Below the pieces are notes generated by a model. The model saw nothing but the letters and a program-made list of their open reading frames with translations. It did not search any database and was not told where the DNA came from. From Phycisphaerae bacterium (GTDB lineage Bacteria; Planctomycetota; Phycisphaerae; UBA1845; PWPN01), in NCBI GenBank assembly GCA_012729395.1, contig JAAYDF010000244.1:1-64000 (forward strand): a stretch of 64,000 nt of DNA. The letters run 5' to 3'. Of the stretch, positions 27,727-37,354 are shown piece after piece (the first letter of the stretch is position 1; the number at the start of each line of letters is the position of its first letter). The position numbers and the translations under genes were made by a program.

Positions 27727-29118
27727 CGCCAAGTAGGTGTTGATCGCGGCCGCGGTGCGTTTGCCGTCGCCCATGGCAAGGATGACGGTGGCGGCACCGC
27801 GGACGATGTCGCCGCCGGCGAAGACGCCCGGAATGCTGGTCATGTTGTTGGCGTCGATCTCGATGTAGCCCCACTTGTTGGTCTTGAGCTCGGGCGTGGT
27901 CTGAGTGATGAGCGGGTTGGCCCGGGTGCCGATGGCCTCGATGAAGACTTGGCAGGGGATCTCGAACTCGCTGCCTGCGATGGGGACGGGGGATCGTCGG
28001 CCGGAGGCGTCCGGCTCGCCAAGCTCCATTCGCTGGCAGCGGACCGCTCGGACCCATCCATCTTCGGTCCCGAGGATCTCGACCGGGCTGCAGAGCATGT
28101 CGAACACCACGCCCTCCTGCTCCGCGTGTTTGACCTCCTCGGCTCGGGCGGGCATTTCTTCCCGTGATCGGCGGTAGATCAGCGTGGCCGGGTCGGCGCC
28201 CAGGCGGCGGGCGGTGCGCACCGCGTCCATCGCCACGTTACCTCCTCCGACCACTGCGATCTGCGGTGCGCGGATGACCGGCGTATCGTTGGCCGGGAAA
28301 CGGAAGGCACCCATCAGATTGACGCGGGTCAGGTACTCGTTGGCGGAGTAGACTCCTTTGAGCTGTTCGCCGGGTATGCCCTGGAAAATGGGCAAGCCCG
28401 CCCCGTTGGCGATGAACACCGCGTGGAAACCTTCCTCGTCGAGCAGATCGCGGATGGTATAGGTCTGCCCGACGACCACGTCGCAGACGATCCGGACGCC
28501 CATGCGGCGGAGCTTATCCACCTCGGCGTCGACGATGGCCTTGGGCAGTCGAAACTCGGGGATGCCGTAGACCAGCACGCCGCCGGGCTTGTGCATGGCC
28601 TCGAATACGGTGACCTGGTGGCCTTTCTTGGCGAGTTCACCTGCGCAGGTGAGCCCGGCCGGCCCGCCACCGACGACCGCGACACGTTTTCCGGTCGAGG
28701 GCGGCGGGACGAGTTGGTCGGGGCGGTTTTCGCGTGCCCAGTCGGCGACGAAGCGTTCGAGGTATCCGACGGCGGCGGAAGTGCTCTTTTTCCCGCGGAT
28801 GCATTGGGCTTCGCACTGGATTTCCTGCGGGCAGACGCGGCCGGTGATACCGGGCAGGACGTTGCTCTCGAAGAGGATGTCCGCGGCGCGGTTGAGGTCG
28901 CCCTCGGCCACCGCCTCCATGAAGTGGGGGATGTTCACGCCCACGGGGCAGCCGGTGACGCACTTGGCATTGCGGCAGCGCAGGCATCGCTCGGCCTCAA
29001 GCCGGGCGGCCTCGGTGGCCAGCCCGAGATTGACCTCTTGGAAGTTGTGGGATCGTTCCTGCGGTTCTTGCTCGGGCATGGCCTGCCGCGGGATTTTCAT
29101 GCGGTCGGCGGTATTCAT
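27721..29118 (-). CDS. NfnB/GltD-like NADPH-dependent Fe-S flavoprotein
   Basis: About 465 residues, of the family annotated as homotetrameric glutamate synthase or NfnB/SudA. The N-terminus carries the cysteine clusters CLRCRNAKCVTGCPVGVNIP and CPQEIQCEAQCIRG for two [4Fe-4S] centres. Two Rossmann motifs follow: FAD-binding VAVVGGGPAGLTCAGELA and NADPH-binding IAVVGGGNVAMDAVRTARRLG. It ends with the GGDIVRGAATVILAMGDGKR block that holds FAD. With the co-translated NfnA-like gene it most likely forms an electron-bifurcating NADH-dependent ferredoxin:NADP+ oxidoreductase. True glutamate synthase activity is unlikely without a large subunit. The ATG at 29118 overlaps the NfnA stop (ATGA). Confidence 0.85.
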   Translation of the reverse strand: MNTADRMKIPRQAMPEQEPQERSHNFQEVNLGLATEAARLEAERCLRCRNAKCVTGCPVGVNIPHFMEAVAEGDLNRAADILFESNVLPGITGRVCPQEIQCEAQCIRGKKSTSAAVGYLERFVADWARENRPDQLVPPPSTGKRVAVVGGGPAGLTCAGELAKKGHQVTVFEAMHKPGGVLVYGIPEFRLPKAIVDAEVDKLRRMGVRIVCDVVVGQTYTIRDLLDEEGFHAVFIANGAGLPIFQGIPGEQLKGVYSANEYLTRVNLMGAFRFPANDTPVIRAPQIAVVGGGNVAMDAVRTARRLGADPATLIYRRSREEMPARAEEVKHAEQEGVVFDMLCSPVEILGTEDGWVRAVRCQRMELGEPDASGRRSPVPIAGSEFEIPCQVFIEAIGTRANPLITQTTPELKTNKWGYIEIDANNMTSIPGVFAGGDIVRGAATVILAMGDGKRTAAAINTYLAK

Positions 29119-29981
29119 TGCAGCACCGCCAATTTGCAGATATGCCCCGGGTCGGCCTGCTCGCGAAAATGATCCCACGCGACTTTCTCCTGATCGCGGT
29201 ATGCCGTCAACCGGTCGCTGAGTTCGTCGAAATTGACCTGGTGGGCGTCGAACTCCGGCCCGTGGACGCAGGCGAACATCATCTTGCCGCCCACCTGCAC
29301 CCTGCACCCGCCGCACATGCCCGTGCCGTCGACCATGATGGGGTTGAGCGAGGCGATGGTGTGGATTCCGGGGCCGCGGGTGACGTTGGCGACGGCTCGC
29401 ATCATGGGCACCGGGCCGGCGGTGAGCACCGCGTGGACCGGATTGGCGGTATCGGCGATGAGCTCTTGCAGCTTGCCGGTGACGAAGCCGTGGTATCCGT
29501 GGCTGCCGTCATCGGTGCAGGGGAGAACGGCATCACAGGTGCGGCCCAGCTCCTCTTCGAGGATGACGTAGGGTTTGCTCCGCCCGCCGATGACCGCGGT
29601 GATTCTGTTGCCGCACGCCTTGAGGCCGAGGGCCTGCGGGTAAATGACCGCCGTGCCGACACCCCCACCGACCAGCACGACGTGTCCGAAGTTCTCGATC
29701 TGGGTCGGCCTGCCGAGCGGACCGGCGATATTGGCGATGGCCTCGCCGGCCTCGAGGCGGCAGAGCCGGTCCGTGGTGGCGCCCACGACCTGCACCACCA
29801 GGGTGATTGTGCCCTCCTGAGAGTCAGAGCGGGCCACGGTCAGGGGGATACGCTCCCCGTCCTCAACGACGCGAAGGATCACGAAATGCCCCGGTCGATG
29901 GCGGGCAGCAATGCGCGGTGCATCAACCACCAGCCAGCGTACCTGGGGTGCCAGCCACTCGGCTTCACGAATCACAAACAT
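29115..29981 (-). CDS. NfnA/SudB-like FAD/NAD-binding [2Fe-2S] protein
   Basis: A 288-residue protein of the dihydroorotate-dehydrogenase electron-transfer (PyrK-like) type. The FAD domain contains RHRPGHFVILRVVEDGERIPLT-type residues (about 29-50), the NAD site GHVVLVGGGVGTAVIYPQAL, and the C-terminal [2Fe-2S] ligands in GTGMCGGCRVQVGGKMMFAC. It precedes and overlaps the NfnB-like gene, the normal order for this complex. The pair would balance NADH, NADPH and ferredoxin in the cytosol. The 4-bp overlap implies coupled translation at a 1:1 ratio. Confidence 0.88.
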   Translation of the reverse strand: MFVIREAEWLAPQVRWLVVDAPRIAARHRPGHFVILRVVEDGERIPLTVARSDSQEGTITLVVQVVGATTDRLCRLEAGEAIANIAGPLGRPTQIENFGHVVLVGGGVGTAVIYPQALGLKACGNRITAVIGGRSKPYVILEEELGRTCDAVLPCTDDGSHGYHGFVTGKLQELIADTANPVHAVLTAGPVPMMRAVANVTRGPGIHTIASLNPIMVDGTGMCGGCRVQVGGKMMFACVHGPEFDAHQVNFDELSDRLTAYRDQEKVAWDHFREQADPGHICKLAVLQ

Positions 29982-30181
29982 CAGCAGAGTTTCTCCCGAC
30001 GTACGCGGCGGATTGGGATGTCGGCCCTTGCCTCACCCGTCATTGTCCGGCGGCCGCAATCCGAAGAATCAAAGTATAGGAGCCGCGTTTAGCGAATGCA
30101 ATGCAGGACATTGCCACTATTAGCGTGTTCTAATGTCGATAACAAGCCGTGCTAATCGCGATTCTCTTGCGATGGTGCCTA

Positions 30182-30210
30182 TTACCGCTCAGCGGCGTCT
30201 GTGGTATCCT
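30182..30210 (+). promoter_or_regulatory. candidate promoter of the decayed PEP-synthase-like gene
   Basis: TTACCG (30182-30187), 17-bp spacer and TATCCT (30205-30210) lie 47 bp upstream of the relic ATG. An AGGAG at 30242-30246 would be the ribosome-binding site. The signals look intact although the gene behind them is broken. Confidence 0.4.
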
Positions 30211-30256
30211 GCATTTCGAGCGAGCGAGGGCGCTCATCAGCAGGAGAAGACAGACG

Positions 30257-31776
30257 ATGACCGGGATGCAACGCACTACCGGACTGGTTGGGCTGGATCG
30301 GGTGCTCAAAGGTCTGATTCCTGGTGACGACATTGTGGCAGGTCGACGCGGTTGCGGACTACCAGGCTTTCGTGAAGCCGTTCTGCGAATTGGCGGTCCG
30401 GACGGGCAAGCAGCTCGTGTACTTCCGGTTTGGCAAGCACGCCCCGTTGATCACCGAGGCCGACGACGCCGAGATTCACGAATTGCACCCCGAGGAGGGC
30501 TTCGAGAAGCTCATCGCCGCCATCCACAAGGTCGTCGAGGCCACTGGGCGGCGCGGGTACCACGTATTTGATTGCCTTTCTGATCTGGCGGTTGACTGGT
30601 GTAGCGACCGGATGCTCGGCAACTTCTTCATGCTCACCTGCCCGTATGTCTACGACGTGGGCGGGATCGCGTATTTCACGGTGCTCAAGAACTACCACTC
30701 GTTTCGCGCCTTCGCGTCGATTGCCGAGACGACACAGATTCTTCTGGACGTTTACCGTCACAAGAGCAGGCTGTACGTCCATCCGATCAAGGTGCAGCAG
30801 CGGCATTCGCACACCATGCACATGCTGCACGAGCTTGATAGAGACGCCTTGGTGCCGGTGACACGCAGTACGGTCATCACGGAGATTCTGACCTCGATGC
30901 CGTGGGGCGGGTCGGAGTCCGCCCGGACGCGGTTGGGTATTTGGACGCGGGCTTTCGTGCAGGCTGAGGAGGCCGTCGATCCCTCCCATCGCCGCGAGTG
31001 CTCGGTCGAGGCTGCCCGTGAGATGCCCGGGCCTTGCTGAGGATGATTATCTCGCGCGATGAGCGGGTTCTGGATTTGGCGGAGAGGTACTTCAACCTCA
31101 ACCATCTGCTGGATATCTGGCGGCGGATGATCGGGACGGGGCTCATCGGGGGCAAGTTGGTGGGCATGTTGCTGGCCCGGGCGATCCTCGAACACACGGA
31201 TAAGCGATGGAGCGAGCTGCTGGAGCCCCACGGCTCGTTCCACATTGGCTCCGACGTGTTTTATGCCTATCTCGTGCAAAACGGCTGTTGGTGGGTCCGG
31301 CAAAAGCAGCAGAACCCCGCCACGTTCCTGGAAGGGGCCGAGGATGCCCGGGGCGGTGGGGTACGACCACACCGTCGCTGGGCGTGCCGGTCTCGTTCGC
31401 GGAGATCAACAAGGTGTCGATCCTCTGCGAGATCGTGGCGATGCGCGAGGATCTCGTGCCCGACGTGTCTCTGGGCACGCACTTCTTTGATGGGTTGGTC
31501 GAGGCGGACATCTTGTATCTGGCCCTCTTCCCCGGTCGGGAGGGCAATCAGTTGAATCACGCGTTCTTCCAAGAGGCCCCCAATAAGCTCCTCGGACTGC
31601 TGCCCGACGCCGGTGCCCAGGCGGAGGTGTTGCGGGTCATTGACGCCGCCGATCTGGGCCAGGACCGGCTGATCAAGCTGAACGCCAACAACCTCAATCA
31701 GAAAGTCGTCTGCTATGTGGGCGAAAGTGCCGAGGAGCGGATCGCGGCGCCGCGACGGCGAACGCCACGGCGCTGA
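30257..31776 (+). pseudogene. decayed PEP/pyruvate-binding-domain (PEP-synthase-like) gene
   Basis: Three reading frames together recall a PEP-synthase-like protein whose N-terminal part contains GLVGLDRVLKGLIPGD. Frame one runs from the ATG at 30257 to about 30333. Frame two (about 30330-30970) continues WQVDAVADYQAFVKPFCELA to EILTSMPWGG. Frame three (31034-31350) has MIISRDERVLDLAERYF and GTGLIGGKLVGMLLARAI. A fourth segment in another frame (about 31350-31735) carries TTTPSLGVPVSFAEINKVS to NLNQKVVCYVGE, the C-terminal end. The first break looks like loss of TG from GTGTGG. The last junction (near 31350) joins the middle of the domain directly to the C-terminus, so several hundred codons are missing. 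Family identity is from recognition, not a search. Confidence 0.75.
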
Positions 31777-31979
31777 TTGTCGGCGTTTCCGCAAGGCGGT
31801 TCAGGTGGCCCGCAAAGCGGCAAGCCGACATCCAGGGTCCGATCACGTCGGCACCCGTCGTGAACAGAGCCGCGCCCGTAAGGAAGCGGTGCGTGTGCTC
31901 TCCGCTGCCTCACGATCGCGGCTCTGTCTCTCGCGATGCTGTTGACGATCGCGGCGACGAGTCTTCTCGTCGCGTTCTC

Positions 31980-33434
<1,455 letters not shown>

Positions 33435-33468
33435 TCATGCTAGGCCGGCCTTCACCAGAAGCACACGC

Positions 33469-33488
33469 TCTGTGAGGCAAGTCACAGA
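33469..33488. promoter_or_regulatory. CRP/FNR-family-like operator
   Basis: TCTGTGAGGCAAGTCACAGA is a perfect 7-bp-armed dyad containing TGTGA-N6-TCACA, the exact half-sites and spacing of the classical CRP consensus. It lies 149 bp before gdhA and 95 bp before the LysR gene. Whether this organism's CRP-family protein uses that consensus is unknown. Confidence 0.5.
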
Positions 33489-33492
33489 TGTC

Positions 33493-33541
33493 TTAGTATA
33501 ATAGATTGTGAAGATTAGTCCAGAATAAAATCACTTATACT
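33493..33541. promoter_or_regulatory. AT-rich dyad in the gdhA-lysR intergenic region
   Basis: TTAGTATAA (33493-33501) is matched by TTATACT (33535-33541) across about 33 bp of AT-rich DNA, next to the LysR-type gene. A TATAAT-like hexamer lies within the left arm. This would suit a LysR-type autoregulatory site, but I cannot define the exact box. Confidence 0.3.
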
Positions 33542-33582
33542 TAACATTAGCCGATTCTGATACTAGGGAGTAGAATGGGATC

Positions 33583-34488
33583 ATGACCCTTGAAACGCTG
33601 CGTGTATTCTGCGACGTAGTCCGCTGCCAGAGTTTCTCTCGCTGCGCGACCCTCAATCACATCACTCAGTCGGCGGTGAGCCAAGCGGTGCAGCAACTGG
33701 AGAAGCAGCTGGGGGTACAGCTCATTGACCGGACGAAGCGCCCGTTTGTTTTGACGCCCGAGGGCGAGGTGTGTTACGAGGGGCTCAAGGACGTCCTGCA
33801 GTCATACGATGGGGTCGAGGCCCGCGTCCGCTCGCTGCGCCAAGAGGTCGCCGGAGTAATTCGCGTCGCGGCGATCTACTCCGTTGGACTTCACGATATG
33901 AGTCGATGCATGCAGGAGTTCATGACCCGTTATCCCAAGGCGAAGGTGCGGCTGGCGTACCTCAGGCCGAATAAGGTGTACGACGCGGTTGTTAACGAGG
34001 AGGCGGATCTGGGCATTGTGTCCTACCCTGTGGCCAGCCGCGGGCTGACCGTGCTTTCCCTCAGGTCTGAGAGGATGGTGCTGGTTTGCCATCCGGACCA
34101 CCACCTGGCTCGTTTGAAGAAAGCGACGATCGTGCAGTTGCGGGGCGAGAACTTCGTGGCCTTCGATCACGATCTGATTATTCGCAAGGAACTTGATCGG
34201 CACCTGCGCGACAATCAGGTGGTGCTGCGGGTGGTGATGGAGTTCGACAACATCGAGACCATCAAGGAAGCCATCCAGATCGGGGCGGGGGTCAGCATTC
34301 TGCCGGAGCCGACGGTGCGTCGGGAGGTTGAGCGGGGGGCTTTGGTATCGGTACCTTTGGCCGCATCCGGGTTGTGCCGCCCGATCGGCATCATCCACCG
34401 CCAGCGGAAGCTTTTCACGCCGACCATCGCCAAGTTCGTGGAGTTGTTGCGGTCCACGCAAGGCGACGGACCAGGCCAGGAGTCATGA
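33583..34488 (+). CDS. LysR-family transcriptional regulator
   Basis: A 301-residue protein. The N-terminal winged helix-turn-helix is clear (LRVFCDVVRCQSFSRCATLN, then ITQSAVSQAVQQLEKQLG, about 5-45). The effector domain has the usual two lobes, with ADLGIVSYPV and IGAGVSILPEPTVRREVE. It is divergent from gdhA, the classical LysR/target layout, so gdhA is the first candidate target. A glutamate- or nitrogen-related effector would be an inference. The upstream region is unusually AT-rich for this genome. Confidence 0.92.
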   Translation: MTLETLRVFCDVVRCQSFSRCATLNHITQSAVSQAVQQLEKQLGVQLIDRTKRPFVLTPEGEVCYEGLKDVLQSYDGVEARVRSLRQEVAGVIRVAAIYSVGLHDMSRCMQEFMTRYPKAKVRLAYLRPNKVYDAVVNEEADLGIVSYPVASRGLTVLSLRSERMVLVCHPDHHLARLKKATIVQLRGENFVAFDHDLIIRKELDRHLRDNQVVLRVVMEFDNIETIKEAIQIGAGVSILPEPTVRREVERGALVSVPLAASGLCRPIGIIHRQRKLFTPTIAKFVELLRSTQGDGPGQES

Positions 34489-34545
34489 CCACACGCCACG
34501 AGGGCGGGGTCCCAGATGGGGGCACTGATCCCGGGCTGTTGCGTT

Positions 34546-34770
34546 TCAGCCAATGATGCCGGGCGTAATCGGGTTGAGCAGGGCGTTGCCAATGGACAGG
34601 AAGATGGCGTCGACAATGGCGGTGATCGCGCCGAGGACATTGCTCGCAACCGCCGCTTGGATGTCGCTGGTTGTGGGCAGGCAGTCCATGCCGCTGGCCG
34701 CGACAAAGGAGCCGGACCCAATGAGGTACAGCCAGTTCCGAAGTGTTACCAGACGAGGGCCAAGGCGCAT
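34546..34770 (-). CDS. small exported protein of unknown function
   Basis: A 74-residue frame with GGGAG eight to nine bases before the ATG. Residues 10-30 form a signal-like hydrophobic segment (LRNWLYLIGSGSFVAASGMD). The remainder is Ala/Ile-rich and probably one helix (IQAAVASNVLGAITAIVDAI). I do not recognise a family, though small secreted proteins of this style are common in Planctomycetes. It stands alone between lysR and gmhA. Confidence 0.5.
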   Translation of the reverse strand: MRLGPRLVTLRNWLYLIGSGSFVAASGMDCLPTTSDIQAAVASNVLGAITAIVDAIFLSIGNALLNPITPGIIG

Positions 34771-34904
34771 GGTTTGATCTCCCTAAGGCGCGGGCCGCCA
34801 AAGCCAAGGCGGAACCGCGAAATCCATAGTTCCCCATCGACCAGGCACCGGCTGGTCGTCCACGATGGCTTGAATATACGGAGGCGATCGGGAGCTGGCA
34901 AGGC

Positions 34905-35474
34905 TTATCGATTCCGGAAATGCCGCTCGACGAGACCGCAAAGCAGGTGGTAGGCAACCTGGTGGATTTCCTGGATACGGTCGCTGGCCTCATGATCGAC
35001 GCAAAAGCACAGGTTGCAGAGGGGCTTGAGTTGCCCGCCCTCGCGGCCGGTGAAACCGATAATGCGTGCTTGGCGTTCGCGAGCCGCCTGGACGGCTCGG
35101 ATCACGTTCGGCGAGTTGCCTGAGGTGGACAGGGCCCAGACCACGTCGCCAGGCCTGACCAAGCCCTCGACCTGCCTGGAGAACACCTCGTCGAAACCGT
35201 AGTCGTTGCCGATGGACAGCAGGCCGGATGTGTCCGTGGTCAAGGCGACGGCCGGCAATGCCCGGCGGTCAAGCTTGAACCGGCCGATCAGTTCGGCGGC
35301 GATGTGCTGGGCGTCGGCGGCACTCCCCCCGTTGCCGAGTATGTAGACCCGGTGGTCGGCGGCCAGGGCCTCGATCAGCAGCTGTCCGATTGCCCGCAAC
35401 AAAGGGACCTGTCCTGGGAGCCACTCGGCCAGCCGTTTGTGGTCCAGCAGGCCCGCGGTGAATGGATCATTCAT
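34905..35474 (-). CDS. gmhA: phosphoheptose isomerase (SIS domain)
   Basis: A 189-residue SIS-fold protein. The motifs VYILGNGGSAADAQHIAAEL (about 43-62), LSTSGNSPNVIRAVQAAR and the HxxxxH-like EIHQVAYHLLCGLVE match GmhA. It converts sedoheptulose 7-phosphate to D-glycero-D-manno-heptose 7-phosphate, the first step of ADP-heptose synthesis. The start codon overlaps the hldE stop (ATGA), so the two are co-translated. A separate GmhB phosphatase gene is not next to them. Confidence 0.92.
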   Translation of the reverse strand: MNDPFTAGLLDHKRLAEWLPGQVPLLRAIGQLLIEALAADHRVYILGNGGSAADAQHIAAELIGRFKLDRRALPAVALTTDTSGLLSIGNDYGFDEVFSRQVEGLVRPGDVVWALSTSGNSPNVIRAVQAARERQARIIGFTGREGGQLKPLCNLCFCVDHEASDRIQEIHQVAYHLLCGLVERHFRNR

Positions 35475-36958
35475 GACGACTTCCTTCCCTGGATGCGATT
35501 GATGATGCCGCTTGTGCTGCAGCCTTCAATCAGAGGCAAGAGGACAACTCGGCCGCCACGACTCTCCACATGCTCGCCTCCGACCACCCCGCGTTCCGCC
35601 CAGTCTTCACCTTTCACAAGGATGTCAGGGTTGAGCGTCTCGATCAGTTCTTGCGGGGTGGGCTCGTCGAAGAGCAGGACGTAATCGACGCTGTGCAGGG
35701 CGGCCAGAACCTCGGCCCGCTGGTCTTGGGGGATGATGGGGCGGTTGTCGCCTTTGCCCTGTGCCCGGACGGAAGCGTCGGAGTTCAGGCCGACCACGAC
35801 GATGTTGCCCAACTGCCGGCACTGTTCGAGAAAGCGGATGTGCCCAACGTGTAGAAGATCATAGCAGCCATTGGTGAAAACAACCGTTTCGCCGCGATTG
35901 CGTCGCAAAGCAAGCTCGGTGACAAGCTGCCGGCGATCGCGAAGCTTGCCTCCCGCCGCTCCCGCGGTCAGCCGTAGGTCGGCGATGACCTCGTCGCGGC
36001 TGACAGGTACGCAGCCGAACTTCTCGACCTCCAGCCCACCGGCGAGGTTGGTGAGCTGGGCAGCCTGTTCCCATGTGGCCCCCGCGGTTCGGGCCGCGAC
36101 GAGCATGGCCAGGACCGCGTCGCCCGCCCCGGTGTTGTCGTAGACCGCACGGGGCCGCGTGGGGACGTGCACCGGCGGTTTGCCTCGCATGGCCAGGAGG
36201 CAGCCCTCCCGGTCCAACGTGACCAACAGGCCGGTCAACTCGCATTGCTCCAAGAGGCGGGGGGCCTCGGCCTCGATGGTCGCCAAGCTTCTGTCGGCGC
36301 ACCCGGTCGCCAGCTGGAATTCGGTGCGGTTGGGGGTCAGCATGGTTGCCCCGCGATAGCGGGAGTAGTCGCTGAGTCGGGCAGGGTCACCGAAGACCGG
36401 TTTGCCAGCCTTGTTCGCCGCCCGAATGATGGTCTGGCAGAACTTGTCGCTGAGCAGGCCCTTGCCGTAATCCTCCAAGCAGACGGCCGCGACATCCGCA
36501 ATCGTTGCCAGGGCGAGGCTTTCCAGGCGTTGGGCGTCTTCCGGGGACAACGGTCGCACAACTTCCTCGTCCACCCGGATCAACTGCTGCCGGTGCCGGT
36601 GCTGAGCCAAGCCGACGAATCGTGTCTTGGTTGTGGTGGGGCGGTCGTGCACGGATAGGATGGCTCGGGTGACCACCCCTTGAGTTTCGAGCAGGGCCCG
36701 CAGCCGGTGTCCGGTATCGTCCAGCCCGACGACGCCGCAGCACATCACCGCGATGCCCAGCTCGCGCAGGTTGGTCGCCACGCTGCCCGCACCGCCGACC
36801 CGTTCTTCCTCGCTCCGCTTGCACAGCACGGCCACCGGGGCCTCGGGGCTGATGCGCTCGGCGTCTCCGTAGACGTATCGATCGAGGATGAGGTCGCCGA
36901 CCAGCAGGACACGCTGGCCTTCGAAAGACTCCAGAACTCGGATTAAGTCAGTGAACAA
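35471..36958 (-). CDS. hldE: bifunctional heptose 7-phosphate kinase / heptose 1-phosphate adenylyltransferase
   Basis: The 495-residue length fits the two-domain HldE. The N-terminal ribokinase-type domain (1-330) has VLLVGDLILDRYVYGD and the anion-hole/catalytic block DNTGAGDAVLAML. The C-terminal nucleotidyltransferase (about 350-480) has VFTNGCYDLLHVGHIRFLEQ and later LVKGEDW. It phosphorylates heptose 7-phosphate and later adenylates heptose 1-phosphate for lipopolysaccharide-type surface glycans. The start codon is TTG (36958), supported by GGAGG ten bases upstream. Confidence 0.95.
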   Translation of the reverse strand: MFTDLIRVLESFEGQRVLLVGDLILDRYVYGDAERISPEAPVAVLCKRSEEERVGGAGSVATNLRELGIAVMCCGVVGLDDTGHRLRALLETQGVVTRAILSVHDRPTTTKTRFVGLAQHRHRQQLIRVDEEVVRPLSPEDAQRLESLALATIADVAAVCLEDYGKGLLSDKFCQTIIRAANKAGKPVFGDPARLSDYSRYRGATMLTPNRTEFQLATGCADRSLATIEAEAPRLLEQCELTGLLVTLDREGCLLAMRGKPPVHVPTRPRAVYDNTGAGDAVLAMLVAARTAGATWEQAAQLTNLAGGLEVEKFGCVPVSRDEVIADLRLTAGAAGGKLRDRRQLVTELALRRNRGETVVFTNGCYDLLHVGHIRFLEQCRQLGNIVVVGLNSDASVRAQGKGDNRPIIPQDQRAEVLAALHSVDYVLLFDEPTPQELIETLNPDILVKGEDWAERGVVGGEHVESRGGRVVLLPLIEGCSTSGIINRIQGRKSS

Positions 36959-37354
36959 GCGGGTAATACCTCCAAGGGGGCCGGCAAGACGCTTACCCGC
37001 TCTCGATTCGCGAGGTCGCTGGCCCGGGTTTCGTTCCGCACACCCGGCGGGTACGGCGGGTGGCCATGGTATGCAACGCGTTCGGCAGCGTCAATCAATC
37101 GCCCCGGACGATCACCCAGCACATTCCGGATCGGTGCAATGGGCTGCTGTCCGGGCATGGGAGAACGGCCGCGGGTCGCCCCTGGGAGCGGGTTTCCCGC
37201 GATGACCGCCTTGTGCCTGCACCCAAGGAGCGCATCAGATTCGCTCCCGCCGCGCTCGGATGGGACGCCGGTGCTTGACGGTCCCCATGGGTCACGATAA
37301 CCTTCCCCCTCGACTGTTCATTGAGCCTCACGCGCATGATAAGGGAGGCGAGTC
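36959..37354. other. intergenic region between hldE and the permease gene
   Basis: About 395 bp between divergent genes. It should hold both promoters, but no convincing -35/-10 pair stands out. The minus-strand 37095-37337 frame lacks any recognisable feature and is not called. Confidence 0.4.

Noticed and set aside
27721-29118. Calling the larger Nfn-like gene gltD (glutamate synthase small subunit)
   Set aside because: No large subunit is present, and the partner gene is the NfnA/SudB type, so bifurcating oxidoreductase is the better reading.
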